From NCBI GenBank assembly GCA_963624095.1, contig CAVFNZ010000001.1, forward strand, positions 11,021-75,020: DNA of 64,000 bases, read 5' to 3'. Positions 8,492 through 16,963 of this stretch are shown here, in pieces (the first letter of the stretch is position 1; each line of letters opens with the position of its first letter). Under the pieces are notes generated by a model. The model was given only the letters and a program-made list of their open reading frames with translations, had not been told where the DNA came from and ran no database searches. A program made the translations under genes and the position numbers. This DNA is from Phocaeicola_A sp963624095. GTDB taxonomy: Bacteria; Bacteroidota; Bacteroidia; Bacteroidales; Bacteroidaceae.

Positions 8492-8956
8492 TTATTTCGT
8501 TTCGTCGATGATGAGGCCCTTGGGCACGAAGGGGGTGATGTCCTTGCCATAGCTGAGCAGCTCCCTCACGATGCTGGAGCTGACGCTGGTCAGTTCCGGT
8601 TCGGTGAAGAGCAGAATGGTCTCGATGCCGGAGAGCTGCCGGTTGATGTCGGCAATGGTCTCCTCGTACTCAAAGTCCTTCACCGTGCGGATTCCCCGGA
8701 TGATGAATCCGGCATCCATCCGCTTGGCGAAGTCGCACGTCAAGTCGCTGTACGCCTCCACCTTCACGCGCGGATTGTCGGCATAGAGCCGTTTGATCAT
8801 CTCCACCCTCTTCTCCGTGGTGAACCAGGTGCGTTTCCCTTCGTTGACACCTATGCCGATGACGAGCTCGTCCATGAAGGTGAGTGCACGCCTCACTACC
8901 GAGTAGTGCCCCGTGGTGAAGGGGTCGAAAGTCCCCGGGAATATCGCTCTTTTCAT
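8492..8956 (-). CDS. coaD: Phosphopantetheine adenylyltransferase
   Basis: The 154-residue protein catalyses the penultimate step of coenzyme A synthesis, joining ATP and 4'-phosphopantetheine to give dephospho-CoA. Family marks are the N-terminal FPGTFDPFTTGH (nucleotidyltransferase TxGH motif), the RGIRTVKDFEYE block and the C-terminal SSSIVREL motif. Length is normal. The ATG overlaps the parE stop by 4 bp, so the two are likely co-translated. Confidence 0.97.
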   Translation of the reverse strand: MKRAIFPGTFDPFTTGHYSVVRRALTFMDELVIGIGVNEGKRTWFTTEKRVEMIKRLYADNPRVKVEAYSDLTCDFAKRMDAGFIIRGIRTVKDFEYEETIADINRQLSGIETILLFTEPELTSVSSSIVRELLSYGKDITPFVPKGLIIDETK

Positions 8957-10899
8957 ACCATTGCCTCCTCTTCGTCGTTGGCGGCGTCCTCTTCAATCAC
9001 CAAGTTGTTGATGATGAAGTTCTGCCTCTCCATGGTGTTCTTACCCATATAGAATCCCAACAGCTCGTTCACGGCATCGGTCTTGCGCAGGGTGACGGGT
9101 TCCAGCCGCATATCCTTGCCGATGAAGTGTTTGAACTCGTCGGGCGAAATCTCTCCGAGTCCTTTGAATCGGGTAATCTCCGGGTCCGGACTCAGTTTCT
9201 CGATGGCTGCCACCCGTTCCTCGTCCGAGTAGCAATAGATGGTTTCGTAGTCGTCCTTGCCCCCCTTCTCGCTCTTGCTGCCTTTGATTCTCTTCTTGCG
9301 GTTGCGCACGCGGAACAGCGGTGTCTGCAGGATGTAGACATGTCCCTTCTTGATGAGGTCGGGGAAGAATTGCAGGAAGAAGGTAATCATCAGCAGACGG
9401 ATGTGCATGCCGTCCACATCGGCATCGGTGGCGACAATCACTTTGTTGTAGCGAAGCCCGTCCAGCCCGTCCTCGATGTTGAGTGCCGCCTGCAGTAGGT
9501 TGAACTCCTCGTTCTCGTATACCACCTTCTTGGTCAAGCCAAACGAGTTGAGCGGTTTACCGCGTAGGCTAAACACCGCCTGCGTGTTCACGTCGCGGCT
9601 CTTGGTGATGGATCCGCTGGCGGAGTCACCCTCGGTGATGAAGATGCTGCTCTCCTCCAGGTTGTCACCCTTCGTGTCGTTGAGGTGGATGCGGCAGTCG
9701 CGCAGCTTGCGGTTGTGCAGGTTCGCCTTCTTGGCGCGTTCGCGCGCCAGCTTCGTGACACCCGCGATGGCTTTGCGCTCTTTCTCCGAATCCTGTATCT
9801 TTTGCAACATCACGTTGGCGATGTCGGTGTTCTTATGAAGGAAATTGTCCACTTCCGTCTTGACGAAGTCGCCCACGAACTTGTTGAGGTTTGGCCCGTC
9901 CGGTGCCATCTTCGTGGAGCCTAATTTCACTTTCGTCTGGCTCTCGAACACGGGCTCTTCCACATTGATGGCGATGGCCGCCACCATGCCGTTGCGGATG
10001 TCCGCATAGTCGAAATTCTTATTGTAGAACTCCTTGATGGCGCGCGCGATGTGCTCCTTGAAGGCACTTTGGTGCGTACCGCCTTGGGTGGTATGCTGCC
10101 CGTTGACGAACGAGTGGTACTCTTCGCCGTATTGGTCCGTGTGGGTGAAGGCAATCTCGATGTCCTCACCCTTCAGGTGGATGATGGGATAGAGGCAGGT
10201 TGCCGTCATGGAGTCGGTGAGCAAGTCCACCAAGCCGTTGCGCGATAGGATACGCTGTCCGTTGTAGAGGATGGTGAGCCCCGTGTTCAGGTAGGTGTAG
10301 TTGCGCAGCATCGTCTCGATGAACTCTCCATGAAACCGGTAGTTCTCGAAGAGCATGCTGTCCGGTTCAAAGAAAATGTAGGTGCCGGTCTCTTCGGTGG
10401 TCTCCCGTGTCGTGTCGCTCTGTAGGATGCCTCGTTCGAAGATGGCCTCGCGCACCTTGCCGTCGCGGTAACTGCGCACCTCGAATCGTCGGCTCAGCGC
10501 GTTCACGGCCTTCACGCCCACGCCGTTTAGTCCCACGCTCTTCTTGAAGGCCTTGCTGTCGTACTTGCCGCCGGTGTTGAGCATGCTCACCGCTTCGATG
10601 AGTTTCCCTTGCGGGATGCCCCGTCCGTAGTCGCGTACGCTTACTCGCAGGTTCTCTTCCATATCTATCTCGATGCGTTTGCCGGCGTGCATCTTGAACT
10701 CGTCGATGCTGTTGTCGATGACCTCTTTCAGCAACACGTAGATGCCGTCCTCGGCATAACTTCCGTCGCCCAGCTTACCGATGTACATACCCGGGCGGGT
10801 ACGCACATGCTCCATGTCGCTCAGGTGGCGGATGTTGTCATCGGTATATTCCACCTGTTGCTCCGTGGAGCTGAATTGCAATTCGTTCTCTTCTGGCAT
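8953..10899 (-). CDS. parE: DNA topoisomerase IV subunit B (GyrB/ParE type)
   Basis: A 648-residue ATPase subunit of a type IIA topoisomerase. The GHKL ATP-binding fold shows VIDNSIDEF, DYGRGIP and the lid GLNGVGVKAVNALS. The transducer domain follows. The TOPRIM metal-binding part has the EGDSASG motif and the DADVDGMHIRLL acidic cluster. The length and the LNGVGVKAVNALS form fit the Bacteroidetes ParE, which is distinct from their GyrB. parC is not adjacent in this window, although the two are often neighbours. The start is 46 bp after the acetyltransferase stop, and its 3' end overlaps coaD. Choosing ParE over GyrB is inference from size and context. Confidence 0.88.
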   Translation of the reverse strand: MPEENELQFSSTEQQVEYTDDNIRHLSDMEHVRTRPGMYIGKLGDGSYAEDGIYVLLKEVIDNSIDEFKMHAGKRIEIDMEENLRVSVRDYGRGIPQGKLIEAVSMLNTGGKYDSKAFKKSVGLNGVGVKAVNALSRRFEVRSYRDGKVREAIFERGILQSDTTRETTEETGTYIFFEPDSMLFENYRFHGEFIETMLRNYTYLNTGLTILYNGQRILSRNGLVDLLTDSMTATCLYPIIHLKGEDIEIAFTHTDQYGEEYHSFVNGQHTTQGGTHQSAFKEHIARAIKEFYNKNFDYADIRNGMVAAIAINVEEPVFESQTKVKLGSTKMAPDGPNLNKFVGDFVKTEVDNFLHKNTDIANVMLQKIQDSEKERKAIAGVTKLARERAKKANLHNRKLRDCRIHLNDTKGDNLEESSIFITEGDSASGSITKSRDVNTQAVFSLRGKPLNSFGLTKKVVYENEEFNLLQAALNIEDGLDGLRYNKVIVATDADVDGMHIRLLMITFFLQFFPDLIKKGHVYILQTPLFRVRNRKKRIKGSKSEKGGKDDYETIYCYSDEERVAAIEKLSPDPEITRFKGLGEISPDEFKHFIGKDMRLEPVTLRKTDAVNELLGFYMGKNTMERQNFIINNLVIEEDAANDEEEAMV

Positions 10900-10945
10900 A
10901 TTGTACGATTCTTTTTTCTATGTTGTATGTGCGGTAGCGGGTCTG

Positions 10946-12085
10946 TCACGCCGTTATCTGTTTGCGGTAGGCCCTGCGGCGTTTGTGCTGACGGGTCTCG
11001 AAATACTCCCATTGCGCCTGCACCTTGTTGTTGGTCTCCAGCTCGGGGTTACTCTCCGCGTCCAACAGTCCGAGTTTGTTGTAGGCGGGGATAAGGTCGG
11101 TAAACAACAGGGCGTTCACTCCCTTGCTTTGGTATTCGGGTTTGATGCCCACCAGCAGCAGGTCGAGCGTATGCGGCTTTTTCCAGTAGAGGGCTTTCAG
11201 CAGGTAGTACCATCCGAAGGGAAGCAAGCGGCCTTTGGCCTTCTGCAGGGCAACCGAGAGGGAGGGCATGGAAACGCCAACGCCCACCAGTTCGTTGTTC
11301 TCGTCCTCTATCAGCGTCACCATGCGGAGGTCGAGGATAGGCAGGTATCTCTTCACATACTGCATAATCTGTCGCTCCGTCATCTGTGAGTAACCGTAGA
11401 GCTGGGCGTAACATTCGTTGATGAGTTTGAATATCCGTGGACCATAGTTGCCGCGGTTCACCTCCTTCATGTTCTTCAGCTTCTTCACGCGCAGTTTGTA
11501 TTTGCGGCATACGATGTCGGCGATGCGCTGCATCTTCTCCGGCACGCTGTCCGGCACGTTGATGCGGAACTCCACCCAGTCGGCATCCTTCTCGAAGCCC
11601 ATCTGTTCGATGTGTTTGGGGTAGTAGGGGTAGTTGTAGATGGTCGCCATGGTGCTCAGCTCGTCGAATCCCTCCACCAGCATTCCTTCGGCATCCATGT
11701 CCGTGAACCCGAGCGGGCCTTGAATCTCTGTCATGCCCCGCTCTTTGCCCCATTGCTCCACTGTCTCTATCAAAGCCTTCGACACCTCCGGGTCATCGAT
11801 GAAATCTATCCATCCGAAGCGTACGCTCCGCTTGTTCCACGTCTCGTTGGCCCGTTTGTTGATGATGGCCGCCACGCGTCCCACAATCTTTCCTTCGCGG
11901 TAAGCCAGGAAATAGGCTGCCTCGCAAAACTCCAGTGCCGCGTTCTTCTTGGGGTCGAACGTGTTGAGCATATCGTCGTACAGGTCCGGCACAGAGTAAG
12001 GGTTGTCCTTATAGAGAGTGTAGTTGAAACGGATGAAGGCCCGCAGTTCCTTTGCCGTGGACACTTGTTTGATAGTTACTGCCAT
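10946..12085 (-). CDS. GNAT-like N-acetyltransferase family protein
   Basis: This 379-residue soluble protein resembles Bacteroidetes proteins annotated as acetyltransferases of the GNAT superfamily. The N-terminal half contains EAAYFLAYREGKIVGRVAAIIN, a typical GNAT beta4-beta5 region, and IQGPLGFTDMDAEGMLVEGF, which is very conserved in this group. A second GNAT-like part follows near residues 270-350 (LVGVGVSMPSLSVAL; QSKGVNALLFTDLIP). The substrate is unknown. It starts a leftward run that continues into parE and has its own -7 box (12126-12133). Confidence 0.75.
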   Translation of the reverse strand: MAVTIKQVSTAKELRAFIRFNYTLYKDNPYSVPDLYDDMLNTFDPKKNAALEFCEAAYFLAYREGKIVGRVAAIINKRANETWNKRSVRFGWIDFIDDPEVSKALIETVEQWGKERGMTEIQGPLGFTDMDAEGMLVEGFDELSTMATIYNYPYYPKHIEQMGFEKDADWVEFRINVPDSVPEKMQRIADIVCRKYKLRVKKLKNMKEVNRGNYGPRIFKLINECYAQLYGYSQMTERQIMQYVKRYLPILDLRMVTLIEDENNELVGVGVSMPSLSVALQKAKGRLLPFGWYYLLKALYWKKPHTLDLLLVGIKPEYQSKGVNALLFTDLIPAYNKLGLLDAESNPELETNNKVQAQWEYFETRQHKRRRAYRKQITA

Positions 12086-12125
12086 GAGTTTATATCCTTG
12101 TTAGCTTTGGTTCAACATTCAAACC

Positions 12126-12133
12126 GCAAAGAT
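12126..12133 (-). promoter_or_regulatory. -7 element for the acetyltransferase-parE run
   Basis: TATCTTTG on the minus strand, about 40 bp before the acetyltransferase start, matches TAnnTTTG. A clear -33 element is not visible. The rest of 12134-12310 shows no credible gene. Confidence 0.5.
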
Positions 12134-12310
12134 AGTGTTTTTCCATGAATAGTTCGCCACAATTTTGGTTAAGACCGATGGATTCCCGTCTTATCTACAT
12201 CTTTGTCCTCTGTAATATGAACATGGAGGCTGCTGATAAAGGGGCGTTCAGTGTCCATCTCCTTCGGAAAGAGATAATAAGTCAGTGGTGGGCATTGGGT
12301 TATATAGGAA

Positions 12311-12340
12311 GGAGGGCGGACTTTCACAAGTCCGCCCTCC
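12311..12340 (-). terminator. Terminator of the SusC/SusD locus
   Basis: A 13-bp perfect stem (GGAGGGCGGACTT / AAGTCCGCCCTCC) with a TCAC loop lies about 60 bp downstream of the lipoprotein stop at 12399. There is no long T run on the minus strand, but stem stability and position favour a terminator. Confidence 0.7.
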
Positions 12341-12398
12341 CGGTCATTCACTTCTTATGCATGTATTGTAAGAAAGAAATCTCTTTTACTCCTCAGAA

Positions 12399-14846
12399 TC
12401 AGAAGGTGATGTCACCGCTCTTCACGGTGTGGTTCTTGCCACCGTCCCATGAAGCTCCCGTCCGCCAGCGCGGGTCTCCAATCTCCTTCGTGTAGATCGG
12501 GTGAGCCGTCACGCGTGAGGTATTGTTGTAGTAGAACCCGCTGATGTCCGCATGGCGGTAGGCATCCTTCTCAAACGCCTCCTTGCCGTCTACCTTACCG
12601 ATGGTGAACGGGTTCTTGAAGAGCTCTTCCGCGGTGAGCTGATAGCCTACGGCATCGTCTTCGTTGTCGTTGCGGTTGTCGCCGAACTTAATCTGTGTCT
12701 CGCCCAGTCCACCCTTGTTCAGCGCACCGTTCTGATAACCGGCACCTGTACTGGTGTTGGAGAAACTTACATGCGAGAACATACCGTCCGCCAGGGTGGT
12801 TTTCTCCGTGGAAGACTTGTAAGTCTGGTATGCAGGCACCACAGTGGAGTAGTTGTCCGCAAAGTCATAAGTCAGGTCCTTGATGGTGATGTCCATACCT
12901 TTCATATAGTAGTCACGGCCTCCGTCATTCTTGTTGCCCGCAAACACGAAGAGGTTCTTCTTGCACGTCACGGTAGACCCTGCCGGGATGTAGTTGATCT
13001 CGAAGATCTTACCATGGCCTTTGTTGTTGGAGCGTGGCGCGAAGTTCACAAACGTATTGTTGGATACGTTGATGTTCCAAAGGGTACCTTCGGGCCAAGC
13101 CAAGTTCTTGGCTTCCGAAACGAGGGCGTGACGCGAGCAGTTGATGATGGTGTTGTTGGTAAAGTTCAAATTCTTGTAGAAGTTTGACTTGCGGTTGTTG
13201 CCCGGTCCGGCGAACCAGGAGTAACCACGCCCGTTGGTGTCGTAGCCTCCTTCGTCGTAGAACACGCAATTGTCCACGGTCAACTTCTCGATAATCTGTC
13301 GGTTCGGGCCCTGGAAGCGGATGAATCCGCGCACGTGTCCGCAGAAGGTACAGTTGGAGACACGCAGCTCTGACAGCGTGAACGACAGGCCTTGTGAGTA
13401 CATGTTCATGAAGTAGTTTGCGGTAATCGACAGACTTGCGTTGCCGTCCGACCCCTTTTGGTCGAAGTAGGTGTTCCATGCCATCGGGTGGAAATTGATG
13501 TTCTCGAAGACAATAGCCTGTATAGCCAGTGTCACACCGTTCTCCGTGCCGGAGCGCGCGTTGCGGCAGAGTCCCCAGTTCACGGCGTTTGCGGAGGTCT
13601 TGGCTTCGTTACCCCATCCGATGCCTTGCAGCACCGTGGCGCGTCCCTTGCCGGCGGCGATGTCTTCCGGATTGGTAGCCAAGGTGAAGCCCTTGGTCAT
13701 CTCCACGGTGGAGGTGACGTAGTAGGTCTTGCCACCTTCGAGGTAGAACACCTGTCCTTCAGCCAACGTATTGTCCGACATGTAGTTGGTCAGTATGGTG
13801 TCGATGCGGGAAGCTATCAGGTCCTTGACTCCATAGAGGTTGTACTGGTCGCCATTCTGCAACAGGGTGTCCAACAGAACGGATTCCGCCGTAGCGGCGG
13901 GGATGAGGATAGGTTCACCCGGGTCGCCCTGCATACGCACCATGTTGGAGTTGTACTGGCGGTCGTAGTAGCGCGCTATGTTGTTGTTCTGACCGCTGAC
14001 GATGTAGGCGGCGTTTGAGACCAGGTTGTCGAAGTGTACACGCCCTGCTGCCTTGTCGGCATCGGTGAGCTTATAGATGTGCTCTTCCAACAGCGCATTG
14101 TCCGCGGACGGAACGACACGGATTTCGTCGAATACCCATTTGCCGTCTTCCACCTCGGCTCCTGCCTCGATGAATTCCTTGTAATCCTTCTCCCATCCGC
14201 TTTCCGCTTCCGGCAAGAAGCACACGTCCATCGAGGTCTTCGTCACGTTCTCCACCCAGAAGACGGAGGGCACCTCGTAGCGCATGCCGGTAGTCAACGA
14301 ACCCGTCTGGTCGCGGCTGTCGTCGCGCGACTGGTCGCTCTGGTGCGAGCCGTCGCCATAGCCGTACCATTTGGAGTTGCGCGGATTGTTGAGGTCGTTG
14401 CGGTCTACCAACGCACGGATGGCGTAGAGGTATCCCGTTCCGTACTGGAGGTCTTCGTGGAGGAAAGAGAGTTGGTCGGCCGTGAGGATGGTATCCAACA
14501 GGTTGGGGTTCTCCTCTTTGTCCCACGAGGTTCCCTGCACCTTCGCCTTCAGCTCGTAAGCGTCGGCACCCTCCACGCCATACCAGAAGAGGCGCATGTC
14601 GTTGACGTGCGTACTCACCTTGTATCCGTGCTGTCTCAGATAGGTCTCAATCTGCGGGTCCACACGGGAGGCGATGTCGCAATGGTAGTCTGTCGTGGTC
14701 GAGTTCAGGTTCTGCGTCAGACGGAACATCGGCATAAACAGACGGTCGGCTTCCGTTCCGCCAAAGCTTTCGGTGTCGTCCTTACACCCGGTAAAGACGG
14801 CGGCCGAGGCGGCCATGATTATCGAAAATAATAATATCTTTTTCAT
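12399..14846 (-). CDS. DUF4957/DUF5123-type surface lipoprotein, right-handed beta-helix
   Basis: An 815-residue predicted lipoprotein: signal peptide with lipobox AAVFTGC, lipidated Cys20, followed by Asp/Glu residues that favour surface exposure in Bacteroides. The N-terminal third reads like fibronectin-type modules (YELKAKVQGTSW; YAIRALVDRNDL). From about residue 340 the pattern is that of a parallel beta-helix (repeated NxxF/NxxI strands such as FENINFHP, VDNCVFYD, NFTNNTIINC, VSNNTFVNF). This matches DUF4957/DUF5123 proteins found beside SusC/SusD in pectin loci. It may bind glycan at the surface or cleave it; pectin-lyase-like folds can do either, and I see no obvious catalytic residues. 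It is 22 bp after susD. Confidence 0.75.
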   Translation of the reverse strand: MKKILLFSIIMAASAAVFTGCKDDTESFGGTEADRLFMPMFRLTQNLNSTTTDYHCDIASRVDPQIETYLRQHGYKVSTHVNDMRLFWYGVEGADAYELKAKVQGTSWDKEENPNLLDTILTADQLSFLHEDLQYGTGYLYAIRALVDRNDLNNPRNSKWYGYGDGSHQSDQSRDDSRDQTGSLTTGMRYEVPSVFWVENVTKTSMDVCFLPEAESGWEKDYKEFIEAGAEVEDGKWVFDEIRVVPSADNALLEEHIYKLTDADKAAGRVHFDNLVSNAAYIVSGQNNNIARYYDRQYNSNMVRMQGDPGEPILIPAATAESVLLDTLLQNGDQYNLYGVKDLIASRIDTILTNYMSDNTLAEGQVFYLEGGKTYYVTSTVEMTKGFTLATNPEDIAAGKGRATVLQGIGWGNEAKTSANAVNWGLCRNARSGTENGVTLAIQAIVFENINFHPMAWNTYFDQKGSDGNASLSITANYFMNMYSQGLSFTLSELRVSNCTFCGHVRGFIRFQGPNRQIIEKLTVDNCVFYDEGGYDTNGRGYSWFAGPGNNRKSNFYKNLNFTNNTIINCSRHALVSEAKNLAWPEGTLWNINVSNNTFVNFAPRSNNKGHGKIFEINYIPAGSTVTCKKNLFVFAGNKNDGGRDYYMKGMDITIKDLTYDFADNYSTVVPAYQTYKSSTEKTTLADGMFSHVSFSNTSTGAGYQNGALNKGGLGETQIKFGDNRNDNEDDAVGYQLTAEELFKNPFTIGKVDGKEAFEKDAYRHADISGFYYNNTSRVTAHPIYTKEIGDPRWRTGASWDGGKNHTVKSGDITF

Positions 14847-14868
14847 AAATATTCTGTTCAGTTGAGGG

Positions 14869-16929
14869 TTAATAACCGTAATAGTTCTTGTACTGGCCTA
14901 CGCTTCGGCTGACTACATCGCGCGGGATAGGCAGGATGTAACGTACCGGCGGCAGGTTGTCCAACACATCGTCCGAGGTGTATTCGGGCATGGTCGACGG
15001 GAAGAGCGTTCCGCCTTCGTCGATGTAGAGGTAGCCGCGAACCGCATAGCGGATGTCTGCCCTGGCGATGCCGGTGTTGTCGTCCAACCACTTGAAGAAT
15101 TCAGCTTGACTCCACGCCTCGCTGCCGGTGATTGGTACGGTACTCATCTCCTTGATATGAAGTCCCCAGGTCTCCCACAGGTTGTTGATGGTCAGCGTGT
15201 CATGCTCGTAGTGGAAGAATTCGACCACACCTAAGCTGGAGTCCGTATTGGGGAACGCGAATATCTCAGGATAGTTGGCTTCCGTGTACTTCTCCGGATT
15301 GGCGTTCACCTGCTCGTTCCACTCCGCACGCGTACGCACCTTGTAATAGACGGCGGCAGGATATTCCTCCAAATCCTTTCCGGAATGGACGTATGAATTG
15401 TCCCGGTCGCACCCCATCGCGTAGTAGAGCCAGAAGTTCTTGTAGATGACCTTGTTGTAGATGTTCCAGCGCACCAGGTCTTTCCAACGGATGCCTTCGC
15501 CGCCGAACTCCCAGGCGCGTTCATCCACGATGGCGTTGAAGAAGTCTTCTTTCGTGGTGAGATTGTCCACATAGGTCTCCACCTTCTCCGACTTGTTGAC
15601 GGCGTTGCGGAACGCGCGTTCGCGCACCTGCTTCAGGGCCGCCTTGGCTTCGGCTGTCGGTCCGTTGTTGATTTCGTTCTCCGCCTCGGCATACATCAGC
15701 AACACGTCGGCATAGCGCATGTAGGGGAAGTTGATGCCCGTGTTGCCCTGTGAGGTGTTGCCCATGGTGTGCGACTTGTCCCACAGCTTGGACCACTTCA
15801 GACAGTAGTTGGTGTAACCGGTTTGCAGACTCGGCGTGCCGTTGTAGCTGTAAGACCAATAGCCCGCTACGTTGCGGCGAACATCCAATGAGTCGAAAGT
15901 GAAACGATAGAAGGCGTTCAGACCTACGGAACCGCTGGTGCGTCCCCACGGGTGGTCGGTGTCACCCGCACTGGAGAGGTCAGCCTTCGGGCCATGTATG
16001 TAACCGATGTTTCCGTTCACGTTGCGTACGAAAGGAATCTCGAAGATGACATCGTCGTCGTTCACCACCGTGTAGTTGCACTCGTCGACGAACACGTCGA
16101 AGTATCCCTTGGTCAGTTTGTGCGTATCGGCATCAATCACCTTCTTGCAGTATTCGCTGGCAATCTGGTAGTAGTCGGCATAGTCCGAGGCGCGCCCCAT
16201 GGTGCCTACAGCCGCCGCGTCTTCGCCGTGTCGCAGGGAGTAGCCCGCACGGAACATGGCGATGCGCGCGATGAGAGCCCATGCGAACTCTTGCGTACAA
16301 CGTTCCACGCCCTCTGTCACCTCTTTGGCCTTACGCATCTTGGGTGCGGCCTCTTTCAGGTCGTTGATAAGGTCTGTCAGGATTTGGTCGCGGTCGCCCA
16401 TCGGCATGATGAGTGTCTCCTGGTCGTAGGTGCGGGTGAACGAGAAAGGTATGTCACCCCACAGGATGACCATATCCAGGTAGTTCATGGCACGGATGCA
16501 CTTGGCCTCGCCAATCAGCTGGTCGAGGTCTTCGTCTCCGTAGAGGGTGGACTTCTCCGCCGCGTTGATGAAGTTGTTGGCACGCTCCACGGTGGAGTAG
16601 GCGGCATCCCAAATGCTCTTTACGTTGCTACCGTCGGCTTCGCCGTCGAAGAGTTTCCATTCGTTGTGTGACGCACTCTGGATGCTGGATGAAGAGGTGG
16701 ACCACTCCACATCGCTGTTGAAGTTGAAGGTGGTGAGGTAGCCGTTCCCGTAGGTGTTGCTGTTGCAGGTGGCCTGGTACACGGAGTTGAGCAGGCGGTC
16801 GGCCTCTTCGATGCTGCTGAACACTTGCTCGTCTGTCACCTTGGAAGGCGCTTCCACATCGAGGTAGTCGTTGCAGGCACTGAACGCCACCAACGACAGT
16901 CCACAAATGAGTATATGTTTTATTTTCAT
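14869..16929 (-). CDS. SusD/RagB family nutrient-binding outer membrane lipoprotein
   Basis: A 686-residue SusD-like protein: lipoprotein signal with AFSAC (Cys19), then the TPR-rich body typical of RagB/SusD (LNSVYQATCNSNTYG; AKCIRAMNYLDMVILWGDIPF; MRYADVLLMYAEAENEIN; WEFGGEGIRWKDLVRW). It forms the lid of the SusC transporter and binds oligosaccharide outside the cell. It is longer than the usual 500-600 residues, mostly from insertions after residue 500. It lies 34 bp downstream of susC. The ligand cannot be read from sequence; the DUF4957/DUF5123 partner hints at pectin. Confidence 0.93.
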   Translation of the reverse strand: MKIKHILICGLSLVAFSACNDYLDVEAPSKVTDEQVFSSIEEADRLLNSVYQATCNSNTYGNGYLTTFNFNSDVEWSTSSSSIQSASHNEWKLFDGEADGSNVKSIWDAAYSTVERANNFINAAEKSTLYGDEDLDQLIGEAKCIRAMNYLDMVILWGDIPFSFTRTYDQETLIMPMGDRDQILTDLINDLKEAAPKMRKAKEVTEGVERCTQEFAWALIARIAMFRAGYSLRHGEDAAAVGTMGRASDYADYYQIASEYCKKVIDADTHKLTKGYFDVFVDECNYTVVNDDDVIFEIPFVRNVNGNIGYIHGPKADLSSAGDTDHPWGRTSGSVGLNAFYRFTFDSLDVRRNVAGYWSYSYNGTPSLQTGYTNYCLKWSKLWDKSHTMGNTSQGNTGINFPYMRYADVLLMYAEAENEINNGPTAEAKAALKQVRERAFRNAVNKSEKVETYVDNLTTKEDFFNAIVDERAWEFGGEGIRWKDLVRWNIYNKVIYKNFWLYYAMGCDRDNSYVHSGKDLEEYPAAVYYKVRTRAEWNEQVNANPEKYTEANYPEIFAFPNTDSSLGVVEFFHYEHDTLTINNLWETWGLHIKEMSTVPITGSEAWSQAEFFKWLDDNTGIARADIRYAVRGYLYIDEGGTLFPSTMPEYTSDDVLDNLPPVRYILPIPRDVVSRSVGQYKNYYGY

Positions 16930-16963
16930 GTTGTATTTTCTCCTTTATTGATTAACAGAATGT